Positions 43,015-52,091 of a stretch of 64,000 nucleotides of DNA are shown here, one piece after another (position 1 is the first letter of the stretch; every line of letters begins with the position of its first letter). A model generated the notes under the pieces. That model did no database searches, had not been told where the DNA came from, and was given only the letters and a program-made list of their open reading frames with translations. A program made the position numbers and the translations under genes. Source of the DNA: Lachnospiraceae bacterium (lineage in GTDB: Bacteria > Bacillota > Clostridia > Lachnospirales > Lachnospiraceae); assembly GCA_017936885.1 (NCBI GenBank), contig JAGBEO010000033.1, forward strand, positions 79,522 through 143,521. The letters are read 5' to 3'.

Positions 43015-44043
43015 TTATTCGTATTCTGCAATGTCATAAATCAACTGCTCGGATGCTTCCCAGCCAAGGCAGGGATCTGTAATGGATTTACCGTAGATAC
43101 CTTCACCGATCTTCTGACAGCCCTCTTCGATATAACTTTCGATCATCACTCCCTTAACCATACTGTGAATATCTTTATTCAGCTTACGGCTGTGCATGAC
43201 TTCTTTGACGATACGAATCTGCTGCTCAAACTGCTTGTTGGAGTTATTGTGGTTTGCATCAATGATACATGCCGGATTCTGTAAATCAAAGTCCTGATAG
43301 AGATCATATAAAGTAGAGAGATCTTCATAATGATAATTCGGCAGGCTTCTGCCGTGTTTATTGACGGAGCCGCGAAGTACTGCGTGTGCCAGCAGGTTCC
43401 CGTTTGTTTCCACCTCGCATCCCCTGTAGATAAAAGAGTGCTTATGCTGTGCCGCATAGATGGAATTGAGCATAACAGAGAGCGTGCCGCTGGTGGGATT
43501 TTTCATACCGGCAGGTACATCGAAGCCGCTGACGGTCATGCGGTGCTGCTGATCCTCCACAGAACGTGCACCGATAGCCACATAGGATAAGATATCTTCT
43601 ACATAGCCCCAGTTATCCGGGTAGAGCATTTCATCGGCGGCGGTCAGTTCGGATTCTTCTATGGCATGGATATGCATTTTACGCATGGCAATCAGCCCGG
43701 CAGTGAAGTCCGGTTTTTTCTCGGGGTCAGGCTGGCTGACGATACCTTTGTATCCTTCGCCTGTGGTACGTGGCTTATTGGTATAGATTCTGGGAATCAG
43801 GATCAGTTTATCCTTTACCTTCTCATTGACTTTAGCAAGACGGCTCACATAGTCACATACGGCGTCTTCGTTATCGGCAGAGCAGGGGCCTATGATAACC
43901 AGAAATTTATTGCTGTTACCGGTAATGACCTCTTTGATTTCGGCATCACGCTGTTTCTTGATTTCGGCAAGGCGTGCCGGAACCGCAAATTGTTCCCGTA
44001 TTTCTTCCGGTGTAGGAAGCTTTGTTACAAAGTGAAAAGACAT
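43015..44043 (-). CDS. aroF: 3-deoxy-7-phosphoheptulonate synthase (AroFGH type)
   Basis: A 342-residue class I DAHP synthase that condenses PEP and erythrose 4-phosphate, the first step of the shikimate pathway. Visible are IGPCSADNEDAVCDYVSRLA, PRIYTNKPRTTGEGYKG, the SVEDQQHRMTVSGFDVPAGM region, KNPTSGTLSVMLNSI and DANHNNSNK with the metal-binding residues. The frame is open for 15 more residues upstream, but AAGAGGAG lies in front of ATG at 44043. No T-box or trp/tyr attenuator was recognised in its 87-base leader. Its promoter lies at the end of the adjacent gene. Confidence 0.92.
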   Translation of the reverse strand: MSFHFVTKLPTPEEIREQFAVPARLAEIKKQRDAEIKEVITGNSNKFLVIIGPCSADNEDAVCDYVSRLAKVNEKVKDKLILIPRIYTNKPRTTGEGYKGIVSQPDPEKKPDFTAGLIAMRKMHIHAIEESELTAADEMLYPDNWGYVEDILSYVAIGARSVEDQQHRMTVSGFDVPAGMKNPTSGTLSVMLNSIYAAQHKHSFIYRGCEVETNGNLLAHAVLRGSVNKHGRSLPNYHYEDLSTLYDLYQDFDLQNPACIIDANHNNSNKQFEQQIRIVKEVMHSRKLNKDIHSMVKGVMIESYIEEGCQKIGEGIYGKSITDPCLGWEASEQLIYDIAEYE

Positions 44044-44129
44044 TTTGATTACTCCTCTTAGTGTATATTTGATGTTTCGACATGACAACCAATGCCTATA
44101 GATGCATTTGTTCTGGCAAAAACACCTAT

Positions 44130-44158
44130 ATTATAGTATATTGGTTAAAGAATCGCAA
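44130..44158 (-). promoter_or_regulatory. Promoter for the DAHP synthase gene
   Basis: On the - strand: TTGCGA, a 17-base spacer and TATAAT. It overlaps the last codons of the upstream SpoVB-like gene. Confidence 0.7.
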
Positions 44159-45540
44159 GTCTTGCGGGAAATGTGAAGCGCTGATACGGTGCACAACAGT
44201 GTCTGTAATAACTGGCTGGCCAGCATCCCCCAAAGGTAGCCTTTGATTCCGTAAATGGGAATGGCGAAGAAGACAAACAACAGGCGAAACAGCAGACTGA
44301 CCACGCTGTAGCAGAAGGTCTGCGTGGTCTTGCCAAGTCCGTTTAATATACTGCCGAGGGTGCTTGCTATATACAGGAACGGACAGATAAAACTGAGCGT
44401 CAGGATAAAGCTTCCTGCCAGTTCCGAATGGAATAGGAGGCGCCCGGCGGTTCGGCCTAAAAGTAAGAAAACAGCGGTACATCCGAAACCGAGAAGAAGG
44501 CAGTAGCGTATGGAAGTCATGATGGCGTGTTTGACGGCACGGTGATTGCCGCTTGCATCGGCTTCCGACACGATCGGAAGCAATAGCACGGAGATAGAGT
44601 TGGTGAGGGCAGAGGGAAACAGAATGAGCGGAAGACTCATGCCGGTCAGCACACCATATACACCAAGTGCATCTGCATTACTTAGTCCATAGGCCATTAA
44701 ACGGTTGGGAATGTAGACTGCTTCGATGCTTTGCAGCATATTAATGATCAGGCGGTTTGCGGACAAAGGAACCGCTAACTGCAGCAACTGCCCCATAATA
44801 TGCCGGTACAGACTGACCAGATGTTTCCTGTGGATGGCCGGATTTGCAGTATCAGGACAGGAGAAATAATTCCGCTTCGGAAACAGCTTATGGGCGCGGG
44901 ACAAGATGGCGAGGACGGAAACGATCATGGAAGCGCTTTCTCCGATGACCAGTCCCACTACGGCGAAGCTGATGGTAGGCTCCATTTGGTGTTTTTGACA
45001 GATATCATAGATCAGATACACGGAACCTACACGGCAGATTTGTTCTGCCAACTGGGAAATGGCAGGGAGAGCAGTCTTGCGGATTCCATAGAAATATCCG
45101 TTGATACAGGAATGTACGGTGGCCATGGGAATCGAGAGCGCGATGATACGCAGAAGCGGAGCGGTACGTGCTTCCATCAGAAAAGTAACTGCGATCTGAT
45201 CCGCCCACAGGTAGACGGACAGTGCGCATAGGACAGAGAGTGTCATGGCAATAAGAAATCCTGCCCACAAGGTGCGGAAAGAACGCCTATAGTCCTGTGT
45301 GCTTGTTTCACTGGCAACATATTTAGAAATAGCAGTCTGAATGCCGGATACGGTCAAGGCGAAGGAAAGTGCAAGGACAGGGGAAATCAACTGGTAGATA
45401 CCCATACCCTCTGCACCGAATACATTGGATAGGAAAATGCGATAGAAGAAGCCGATGAAGCGGCTTAACAGTCCGGTCAGTGTCAGAATTACGGTTCCGC
45501 TGATGAGTGGGTTTTTCCATTTCATTATGCTATGCACCAT
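44131..45540 (-). CDS. SpoVB-like polysaccharide transporter / flippase
   Basis: A 469-residue multi-spanning protein of the MOP flippase superfamily. It starts NPLISGTVILTLTGLLSRFIG, then FFYRIFLSNVFGAEGMGIYQL, closely matching the SpoVB subgroup needed for spore cortex synthesis. Alternating hydrophobic helices continue to the end. ATG 45525, six codons on, is an alternative start; neither has a strong ribosome site. It is the second flippase of this type in the window (the other at 15282). SpoVB identity is by resemblance; other family members flip unrelated lipids. Confidence 0.82.
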   Translation of the reverse strand: MVHSIMKWKNPLISGTVILTLTGLLSRFIGFFYRIFLSNVFGAEGMGIYQLISPVLALSFALTVSGIQTAISKYVASETSTQDYRRSFRTLWAGFLIAMTLSVLCALSVYLWADQIAVTFLMEARTAPLLRIIALSIPMATVHSCINGYFYGIRKTALPAISQLAEQICRVGSVYLIYDICQKHQMEPTISFAVVGLVIGESASMIVSVLAILSRAHKLFPKRNYFSCPDTANPAIHRKHLVSLYRHIMGQLLQLAVPLSANRLIINMLQSIEAVYIPNRLMAYGLSNADALGVYGVLTGMSLPLILFPSALTNSISVLLLPIVSEADASGNHRAVKHAIMTSIRYCLLLGFGCTAVFLLLGRTAGRLLFHSELAGSFILTLSFICPFLYIASTLGSILNGLGKTTQTFCYSVVSLLFRLLFVFFAIPIYGIKGYLWGMLASQLLQTLLCTVSALHISRKTCDSLTNIL

Positions 45541-45736
45541 TCCATGATCAAATATGGTTACAGTGTATGCGGTATTTTAGGCGCAGAGAACCGCTTATGA
45601 CAAATAAAGAAATGAAATTTCAAAGGAAGATCCGTGTCAGCATGCCGGACGATCTGTCGGATATGGGGCGGCAGCAGAGTCAGGACCGATGCTGAGAGTG
45701 GTTGTATGATAAATATAATATTGAGGAGTATAACAG

Positions 45737-46834
45737 ATGGCTAAGAAAGTAGTGGTAGGTATGTCAGGCGGCGTGGATTCCTCCGTGGCAGCCTATCTGT
45801 TAAAAGAACAGGGATATGATGTGATCGGTGTCACCATGCAGATCTGGCAGGATGAGGATAGAGTGAGCCAGGAAGAAAACGGCGGCTGCTGCGGTTTAAG
45901 TGCGGTGGATGATGCAAGAAGGGTTGCGCAGCGGCTGGACATTCCCTATTATGTGATGAATTTTAAGCAGGAATTCAAATGTCATGTCATGGACTATTTT
46001 GTGGAGGAATATCTGGCTGGAAGAACCCCCAACCCCTGTATTGCATGTAACCGCTATGTCAAATGGGAGTCCATGCTGAAGCGGAGTATGGAGATCGGGG
46101 CAGACTATATCGCTACCGGGCACTATGCCAGAATCGCCAGGCTGTCCAACGGCAGATACGCGATCCGCAATTCCGTGACGGTTAAAAAAGATCAGACTTA
46201 TGCACTCTATAACCTGACCCAGCATCAGCTTGCGCATACGCTGATGCCGGTAGGAGAGTATACTAAGGATGAAATCAGAAAGATTGCAGACGAGGCAGGA
46301 CTCCCCGTAGCCCATAAGCCGGACAGTCAGGAAATCTGCTTTATTCCGGATCATGATTATGCGGCTTTTATAGACAGAGAGGCAGGGGAGGGAGTGCCGA
46401 AGCCCGGATATTTCGTGACGAAGGACGGTCAGGTGCTCGGACAGCATCTGGGAATTACCCATTATACCGTAGGACAGCGCAAAGGATTAAACCTGGCGAT
46501 GGGACATCCTGTTTTTGTCACGCAGATCCGTCCGCAGACGAATGAAGTGGTAATCGGGGAAGCGGAGGATGTATTCGCAGATACGCTGTACTGTAATCAA
46601 ATCAATTATATGGGAATGGAAGATCTGGTGAAGCCAAGGACGGTTCTGGCTAAGATTCGTTATGCCCATGCCGGAGAACAGTGTTTGATTGAGCAGGTGG
46701 ATAAGGATATCATTAAATGCACTTTTGAGAAGCCGGTACGTGCCATCACGCCGGGGCAGGCGGTGGTATTTTATGAAGATGGATATGTGCTGGGCGGCGG
46801 CAGTATTATAGATACCTCTCTGGCGGAAATATAA
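45737..46834 (+). CDS. mnmA: tRNA-specific 2-thiouridylase MnmA
   Basis: A 365-residue MnmA, which thiolates U34 of tRNA-Lys, -Glu and -Gln. The PP-loop [18 protein letters not shown] is at the N-terminus; [12 protein letters not shown] with the first catalytic Cys near residue 100 and SQEICFIPD with the second near residue 200 follow; the C-terminal beta-barrel has [23 protein letters not shown] precedes ATG 45737. It is monocistronic by appearance. Confidence 0.95.
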   Translation: MAKKVVVGMSGGVDSSVAAYLLKEQGYDVIGVTMQIWQDEDRVSQEENGGCCGLSAVDDARRVAQRLDIPYYVMNFKQEFKCHVMDYFVEEYLAGRTPNPCIACNRYVKWESMLKRSMEIGADYIATGHYARIARLSNGRYAIRNSVTVKKDQTYALYNLTQHQLAHTLMPVGEYTKDEIRKIADEAGLPVAHKPDSQEICFIPDHDYAAFIDREAGEGVPKPGYFVTKDGQVLGQHLGITHYTVGQRKGLNLAMGHPVFVTQIRPQTNEVVIGEAEDVFADTLYCNQINYMGMEDLVKPRTVLAKIRYAHAGEQCLIEQVDKDIIKCTFEKPVRAITPGQAVVFYEDGYVLGGGSIIDTSLAEI

Positions 46835-47025
46835 ACGCAGAGGAACATCTAAAGGAAATCTTAAGAAATTCTACAAAAATACTTCACGACATTTTCACAG
46901 GATGTGTGGTAGGATATGTACTCGTAAGCAAAAGCTTGCTGAGGAGAATTGTGGAAAGTTGTGTCAGGACTATGTGTCCGCTTTGAAAGCCGTACATAAT
47001 ATGATTCGGCGGAAAAGAGGTTGTG

Positions 47026-47412
47026 ATGGTAGAATCGAAATTAACAAAAGTAAAAGTAAATAATGAAATTGAACTTTGTGAAGTATACGACAGCGCTACA
47101 AAAGAACGAATTAAGAAAGTTTTTTTCAGGGAAGGGATTTCATTCTTTATTAAGTTTAAGAAAAAGTTTGAGATGGCCGGATTTGCATCTGTGAACCTGG
47201 CGGATGCTGACAGGACGGAGCAGAAGAACCTGTTCCCGGAGCAGAAGGAAGGACGGTATATCATCTGTGTTAATAAGAGTCAGGAGAAACTGGCGAGAAG
47301 CTCTATTATGAGAGTGGTGCCGGATTATCATGACAGAATCCGGTTTATGGATGAGGACCCAAAGAGTGAAGGCAACCGGCTCTCCTTTTGGGAGCTGATT
47401 GCCCAGATGTAA
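47026..47412 (+). CDS. Small protein of unknown function
   Basis: 128 residues, no family recognised; no signal peptide or membrane helix. It is rich in Lys, Glu and Phe, with VKVNNEIELCEVYDSATKER, then KKVFFREGISFFIKFKKKFE, and a C-terminal MRVVPDYHDRIRFMDED. The pattern of short beta strands could suit a PilZ-like or OB-like barrel, but no defining motif (such as RxxxR with D/NxSxxG) is complete. AAAAGAGG lies five bases before ATG 47026. It is convergent with the PHP phosphatase gene. The ~190 bases upstream hold no recognised element. Confidence 0.65.
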   Translation: MVESKLTKVKVNNEIELCEVYDSATKERIKKVFFREGISFFIKFKKKFEMAGFASVNLADADRTEQKNLFPEQKEGRYIICVNKSQEKLARSSIMRVVPDYHDRIRFMDEDPKSEGNRLSFWELIAQM

Positions 47413-47470
47413 TAGCATATTCACACACAATAGCAGAATCCGAATGAGACAGCATACAGCGTGATACCTG

Positions 47471-48289
47471 CTATAATTTATGGAACGAAGGACTGCGTTT
47501 TTCAAAGGTGGTATAATACCGGAAACCGCAGTCTTTCAGTATATCTGCCGCCTGATCAAATGCGTAGGCGATCTGTGCGGGGGCATGGGCATCTGAGCCT
47601 ACCGTGATGATTTCACCGCCCAGTTGCCGGTATCGTTTCAAAATACCGATGCAAGGATTAGGTTCTCTTATGCCTTTTGCCAGTGCGGAAGTATTTATTT
47701 CAATTCCCTTTTCCATATCCAGAAGCTTCTCTAAGATTTGATCAAAAATCTCACGGTACATCTCATAAGAATAGCGCTCGTCCTTTGTGGGACCATAGCG
47801 GACTACATAATCTAAATGTCCGTAGATATCAAAATTACTGAAAACCTTCAGATTTTCCAGAATGGATTCAAAATATTCCCGATAAGCATCTTCCTGATTC
47901 CTGCCTTCATAGAAAGACGGATAGTAGGGGTCTTTTCCGTTGCAGATATGGGAGGATGCGATAATAAAGTCATATTCGTGAGCTTTGGCAAAGGCGGCAT
48001 TTTTTCTGGCAAGATGGGGCTGTAAACCTAACTCAACGCCGAAGCAGAGATTGATTTTGTCTGCATATTTTTCTTTGCACTTTATAAATTCATATAAATA
48101 AGAATCAGGATTTAAGTCGAATGTTCCGGCAGGATCGGTATCGGTAACCGGATAATCAAAATCATTATGCTCCGTAAAGCACATCTGTGTAAGCCCCAAG
48201 GCAATTCCCTGCTGTATCATATCATCCATCGGCGTATCCGAGTCGCCGGAGAAGGAAGAGTGTAAATGATAATCTGCTGTGATAGGCAT
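47471..48289 (-). CDS. hisK: PHP-domain histidinol-phosphatase
   Basis: 272 residues. The PHP metal motif DYHLHSSFSGDS is at residues 6-17, followed by CFTEHNDFDYP, GVELGLQPHLARKNA, ASSHICNG, DIYGHLDYVVRYG and SDAHAPAQIA, the full set of His/Asp ligands. It dephosphorylates histidinol phosphate in histidine synthesis; some relatives act on other small phosphates, and no his genes are nearby. AAGGAGAACAAAT precedes the start on the - strand. It is divergent from gap. Confidence 0.85.
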   Translation of the reverse strand: MPITADYHLHSSFSGDSDTPMDDMIQQGIALGLTQMCFTEHNDFDYPVTDTDPAGTFDLNPDSYLYEFIKCKEKYADKINLCFGVELGLQPHLARKNAAFAKAHEYDFIIASSHICNGKDPYYPSFYEGRNQEDAYREYFESILENLKVFSNFDIYGHLDYVVRYGPTKDERYSYEMYREIFDQILEKLLDMEKGIEINTSALAKGIREPNPCIGILKRYRQLGGEIITVGSDAHAPAQIAYAFDQAADILKDCGFRYYTTFEKRSPSFHKL

Positions 48290-48435
48290 ATTTGTTCTCC
48301 TTTTATTTATGGAAATATTCAGTTTTCAGTATATCTGCTTTCCGTGAAAAATACAATAATTGTTGACATAAAATCGGAGAATTGCATTTTCATCATGTTT
48401 TTAGCAGTATTTATAAATTATTTTCCATTTACATC

Positions 48436-48464
48436 TTGAATTTTTGGGACAAATTAGGTAAAAT
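48436..48464 (+). promoter_or_regulatory. gap promoter
   Basis: TTGAAT, a 17-base spacer and TAAAAT, ~85 bases before the gap start, with a 16-bp palindrome right after the predicted start site. Confidence 0.7.
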
Positions 48465-48472
48465 AATCCTGC

Positions 48473-48488
48473 TGACAAAATTTTGTCA
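48473..48488 (+). promoter_or_regulatory. Perfect palindrome TGACAAAATTTTGTCA at the gap promoter
   Basis: A 16-base perfect palindrome beginning nine bases after the -10 box, i.e. at about +1 to +16. It is well placed for a dimeric repressor. It does not match Rex (TTGTTAAN4TTAACAA), CIRCE or cre. A partial third half-site GACAAAAT follows at ~48508. Confidence 0.6.
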
Positions 48489-48549
48489 ATCTCGTTATCA
48501 TGAGCAGACAAAATTATATAAAAAATCATTATTTAGGAGGAACTAAAAA

Positions 48550-49551
48550 ATGGCAGTAAGAGTAGCAATCAATGGTTTTGGCCGTATCGGTCGTCTTGCA
48601 TTCAGACAGATGTTTGGTGCAGAAGGATATGAAGTAGTAGCAATCAACGACTTAACAAGCCCTAAAATGTTAGCACACTTGTTAAAGTATGATTCTTCTC
48701 AGGGTAAATACGCTTTAGCAGATACAGTATCCGCTGGTGAAGATACAATCACAGTTGATGGAAAGACTCTTAAGATCTACAAAGAGCCAGACGCAAACAA
48801 CTGCCCTTGGGGTGAGTTAAATGTTGACGTTGTATTAGAGTGCTCCGGTTTCTATACAAGCAAAGAGAAAGCTCAGGCACACATCAACGCTGGTGCTAGA
48901 AAAGTTGTTATTTCTGCTCCTGCAGGAAACGACCTTCCTACAATCGTTTACAATGTAAACCATGAGACATTAAAGCCTGAGGATACAATCATTTCCGCAG
49001 CTTCCTGTACAACAAACTGCTTAGCTCCTATGGCTAAAGCATTAAATGACTTAGCAGGCATCAAGTCCGGTATCATGAGCACAATTCATGCTTACACAGG
49101 TGACCAGATGATCCTTGACGGCCCTCAGAGAAAGGGTGACTTAAGAAGATCCCGTGCAGGCGCTGTAAACATCGTTCCTAACAGCACAGGTGCAGCTAAA
49201 GCTATCGGCTTAGTTATTCCTGAGTTAAATGGTAAGTTGATCGGTTCTGCTCAGCGTGTTCCTACTCCTACAGGTTCTACAACAATCTTAGTAGCAACAG
49301 TTGAGAAGTCCGTAACTAAAGAAGAGATCAATGCAGCTATGAAAGCAGCAGCTACAGAGTCCTTCGGTTACAATGAGGATGAGATCGTATCTTCCGATAT
49401 CGTAGGAAGCACATATGGTTCTATCTTCGATGCTACACAGACAATGGTTGGCGAAGACAACTTAGTACAGGTTGTTTCCTGGTATGACAATGAGAACAGC
49501 TACACATCTCAGATGGTTCGTACAATCAAATACTTCTCTGAGTTAGCATAA
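48550..49551 (+). CDS. gap: Glyceraldehyde-3-phosphate dehydrogenase
   Basis: A 333-residue GAPDH. The N-terminal Rossmann motif [16 protein letters not shown] is followed by the catalytic Cys153 in [12 protein letters not shown] and [13 protein letters not shown], ending in [17 protein letters not shown]. It oxidises glyceraldehyde 3-phosphate with NAD. TTTAGGAGGAAC precedes the ATG. Codon use is markedly restricted, as in highly expressed genes. First of the gap-pgk-tpiA cluster, though a terminator-like hairpin follows gap, so pgk and tpiA may be expressed in lower amounts. Confidence 0.97.
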   Translation: MAVRVAINGFGRIGRLAFRQMFGAEGYEVVAINDLTSPKMLAHLLKYDSSQGKYALADTVSAGEDTITVDGKTLKIYKEPDANNCPWGELNVDVVLECSGFYTSKEKAQAHINAGARKVVISAPAGNDLPTIVYNVNHETLKPEDTIISAASCTTNCLAPMAKALNDLAGIKSGIMSTIHAYTGDQMILDGPQRKGDLRRSRAGAVNIVPNSTGAAKAIGLVIPELNGKLIGSAQRVPTPTGSTTILVATVEKSVTKEEINAAMKAAATESFGYNEDEIVSSDIVGSTYGSIFDATQTMVGEDNLVQVVSWYDNENSYTSQMVRTIKYFSELA

Positions 49552-49574
49552 GTCGAAATAAGATACGTTATTAA

Positions 49575-49609
49575 AGAGGCTCGGCCGTTGGGCCGGGTCT
49601 CTGTTTTTT
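49575..49609 (+). terminator. Terminator or attenuator between gap and pgk
   Basis: AGAGGCTCGGC and GCCGGGTCTCT pair with two G-U contacts around a 6-base loop, followed by GTTTTTT. It may set the gap:pgk ratio, since pgk has no clear promoter of its own. Confidence 0.7.
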
Positions 49610-49636
49610 AAAATAATATTTTAGGAGGACACAAAG

Positions 49637-50869
49637 ATGTCATTAAACAAAAAATCCGTAGATGATATTAACGTTAAAGGTAAACGCGTTCTTGTAAGAT
49701 GTGACTTCAACGTACCTTTAAAAGAAGGTAAGATCACAGATGAGACCCGTATCGTGGCAGCACTTCCTACTATTAAGAAGTTAGTGGCTGACGGTGGTAA
49801 GGTTATCCTTTGCTCTCACCTTGGCAAAGTAAAGAACGGTCCTAACGAGGGCGAATCTCTTGCGCCGGTAGCAGAGAGACTTTCCGAGAAGTTAGGCAAG
49901 CCTGTTAATTTCGTAGCAGATTACAATGTAACAGGTGAGGCAGCTACAGCAGCAGTTGAGGCTATGAAAGAGGGAGATGTTGTTCTTCTTCAGAATACAC
50001 GTTTCCGCGGCAAAGAAGAAACCAAGCCTGCTGAGGCAGGAGAGGCATTTGCAAAAGAGCTGGCTGATCTTGCAGATGTATATGTATGTGATGCGTTTGG
50101 TTCTGCTCACAGAGCACACGCTTCCGTAGCTGTTGTTACGAAGTATATTACCGAAAAAGGCGGCGAGAATGCTGTTGGTTACTTAATGCAGAAAGAGATC
50201 GATTTCTTAGGCAATGCAGTAGAGAATCCGGTAAGACCTTTCGTAGCGATCCTTGGCGGCGCTAAGGTGGCTGATAAGTTAAACGTTATCAATAACCTTC
50301 TTGAGAAGTGCGACACGCTTATCATCGGCGGTGGTATGGCATTCACCTTCTTAAAAGCTCAGGGCATGGAAATCGGTAACTCTTTAGTAGATGACGAGAA
50401 GCTTGATTACTGTAAAGAGATGATGGCTAAAGCTGAGAAGCTTGGCAAGAAGTTATTACTTCCTATCGATACAACAGTAGCAGCATCCTTCCCGAATCCT
50501 ATCGATGCTGAGATCGAAGTTAAAGTTGTAGACGCTGACAAGATTCCTGCTGATATGGAAGGTCTTGATATCGGTACCAAGACTGCTGAATTATATGCAG
50601 ACGCTGTTAAGTCCGCTAAGACTGTTGTTTGGAACGGACCTATGGGTGTATTTGAGAACCCTACTCTTGCAAAAGGTACAATCGCAGTAGCTAAGTCCTT
50701 AGCTGAGACAGAAGCTACAACAATCATCGGCGGCGGTGACTCCGCAGCAGCAGTTAACCAGCTTGGTTTCGCTGATAAGATGAGCCATATTTCCACAGGC
50801 GGCGGTGCATCCTTAGAATTCTTAGAGGGCAAGGCTCTTCCCGGCGTAGTTGCAGCAGATGATAAATAA
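49637..50869 (+). CDS. pgk: Phosphoglycerate kinase
   Basis: A 410-residue two-domain kinase that transfers the acyl phosphate of 1,3-bisphosphoglycerate to ADP. N-terminal [17 protein letters not shown], the substrate-binding [24 protein letters not shown] and the nucleotide-binding [18 protein letters not shown] followed by [15 protein letters not shown] are all present. AGGAGGACACAAAG precedes ATG 49637. Codon use matches gap. tpiA follows after ~95 bases. Confidence 0.97.
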   Translation: MSLNKKSVDDINVKGKRVLVRCDFNVPLKEGKITDETRIVAALPTIKKLVADGGKVILCSHLGKVKNGPNEGESLAPVAERLSEKLGKPVNFVADYNVTGEAATAAVEAMKEGDVVLLQNTRFRGKEETKPAEAGEAFAKELADLADVYVCDAFGSAHRAHASVAVVTKYITEKGGENAVGYLMQKEIDFLGNAVENPVRPFVAILGGAKVADKLNVINNLLEKCDTLIIGGGMAFTFLKAQGMEIGNSLVDDEKLDYCKEMMAKAEKLGKKLLLPIDTTVAASFPNPIDAEIEVKVVDADKIPADMEGLDIGTKTAELYADAVKSAKTVVWNGPMGVFENPTLAKGTIAVAKSLAETEATTIIGGGDSAAAVNQLGFADKMSHISTGGGASLEFLEGKALPGVVAADDK

Positions 50870-50964
50870 GAAACTGCAATAGCCTAGAACTGCTGCAACT
50901 ACGCCTTGTAGTATGCAGCTGACGACAAGTAAAAATAAGATATTATATAGAGGAGACCAAAATC

Positions 50965-51714
50965 ATGGCAAGAAGAAAAATTGTAGCCGGTAACTGGAAG
51001 ATGAACATGACTCCCAGCGAGGCAGTAAAATTATGTGCTGAGTTAAAAGACTTAGTAAAATCCGATGACGTAGACGTAGTATACTGCGTACCTGCAATCG
51101 ACATCGTACCTGTTGTCGAGGCAGTAAAAGGTACTAACGTAGAAGTTGGTGCAGAGAATATGTACTTCGAGGAGAAGGGCGCTTACACAGGCGAGATCTC
51201 CGCAGCTATGTTAGTAGATGCAGGCGTTAAGTATGTTATTATCGGTCACTCTGAGAGACGTGACTACTTCAAAGAGGATGATGCGCTTCTGAACAAGAAA
51301 GTTAAGAAGGCATTCGAGGCAGGTCTTACACCGATCCTTTGCTGTGGCGAGACTTTAGAGCAGAGAGAAATGGGCGTAACTATGGATTGGATCAGATTAC
51401 AGATCAAATCTGACTTAGCTGATATCACAGCAGATCAGGTTAAGAGCATGGTGATCGCATATGAGCCTATTTGGGCAATCGGTACAGGTAAGACAGCTAC
51501 TACAGAGCAGGCTGAGGAAGTATGTAAGGGCATCCGTGAGTGTGTTGCAGAAATGTATGATGCAGCAACAGCAGATGCAGTACGTATCCAGTATGGCGGT
51601 TCTGTAAATGCTGGCAATGCTGCAGAACTGTTTGCACAGCCTGACATCGACGGTGGTCTTGTAGGCGGCGCAAGCTTGAAGGCTGATTTCGGCAAGATCG
51701 TCAACTATAAATAG
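50965..51714 (+). CDS. tpiA: Triosephosphate isomerase
   Basis: A 249-residue TIM barrel. The active-site residues are in place: Lys13 in GNWKMN, His95 in GHSERR and Glu167 in [14 protein letters not shown], and the phosphate loop [12 protein letters not shown] is complete. It interconverts dihydroxyacetone phosphate and glyceraldehyde 3-phosphate. AGAGGAGACCAAAATC precedes the ATG. It is the last gene of the glycolytic cluster and is followed by a terminator. No gpm or eno follows here. Confidence 0.97.
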   Translation: MARRKIVAGNWKMNMTPSEAVKLCAELKDLVKSDDVDVVYCVPAIDIVPVVEAVKGTNVEVGAENMYFEEKGAYTGEISAAMLVDAGVKYVIIGHSERRDYFKEDDALLNKKVKKAFEAGLTPILCCGETLEQREMGVTMDWIRLQIKSDLADITADQVKSMVIAYEPIWAIGTGKTATTEQAEEVCKGIRECVAEMYDAATADAVRIQYGGSVNAGNAAELFAQPDIDGGLVGGASLKADFGKIVNYK

Positions 51715-51726
51715 TCCTTAGTATTT

Positions 51727-51770
51727 GAGGGTTTTATTGGCAGTTACTGTCGGTAGAACCCTCTTTTTTT
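51727..51770 (+). terminator. Rho-independent terminator after tpiA
   Basis: GAGGGTT and AACCCTC pair around a 23-base loop, followed by seven T residues. Confidence 0.8.
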
Positions 51771-51842
51771 GGCGTTAATAAAAACGCTATAAAAACTGTA
51801 AAACATCGCTTTTAAATTAGCTTTTAAAATATATAAATTTTC

Positions 51843-51871
51843 TTGTCAAAATGCGGTAACTATTTTATAAT
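51843..51871 (+). promoter_or_regulatory. Strong promoter upstream of the Rpn-like gene
   Basis: TTGTCA, a 17-base spacer and TATAAT. It leaves a leader of ~210 bases before the Rpn-like start; no structured element was recognised in it. Confidence 0.7.
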
Positions 51872-52091
51872 ATTCTATATTACCATATGTCAGGTGATTC
51901 TATATATTCCGTCAGGAATAGCAGAAGACCATTCAGGTTTTATCTGCAAAACCCACAGATTATGATTCAGACAGACAGTAAGGTCGGAAGATTGTTTGAA
52001 ATGGGAATTTCTCACAAGGATTTGTTAGCTTTAAAGCAATCTTTTGTATTCTGTTCTGTAACTGTCTGAAAGGAAAAGGAGAGATTACTAT

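Noticed and set aside
43990-44130. T-box or amino acid attenuator before the DAHP synthase gene
   Set aside because: The leader is under 90 bases and shows no specifier loop, T-box sequence or terminator/antiterminator pair.
45598-45695. Short open frame of 32 codons upstream of mnmA
   Set aside because: Composition is protein-like, but the ribosome site is weak and there is no independent support.
51887-52069. 60-codon open frame in the leader of the Rpn-like gene
   Set aside because: No ribosome binding site and no protein-like pattern; it more probably belongs to the untranslated leader.
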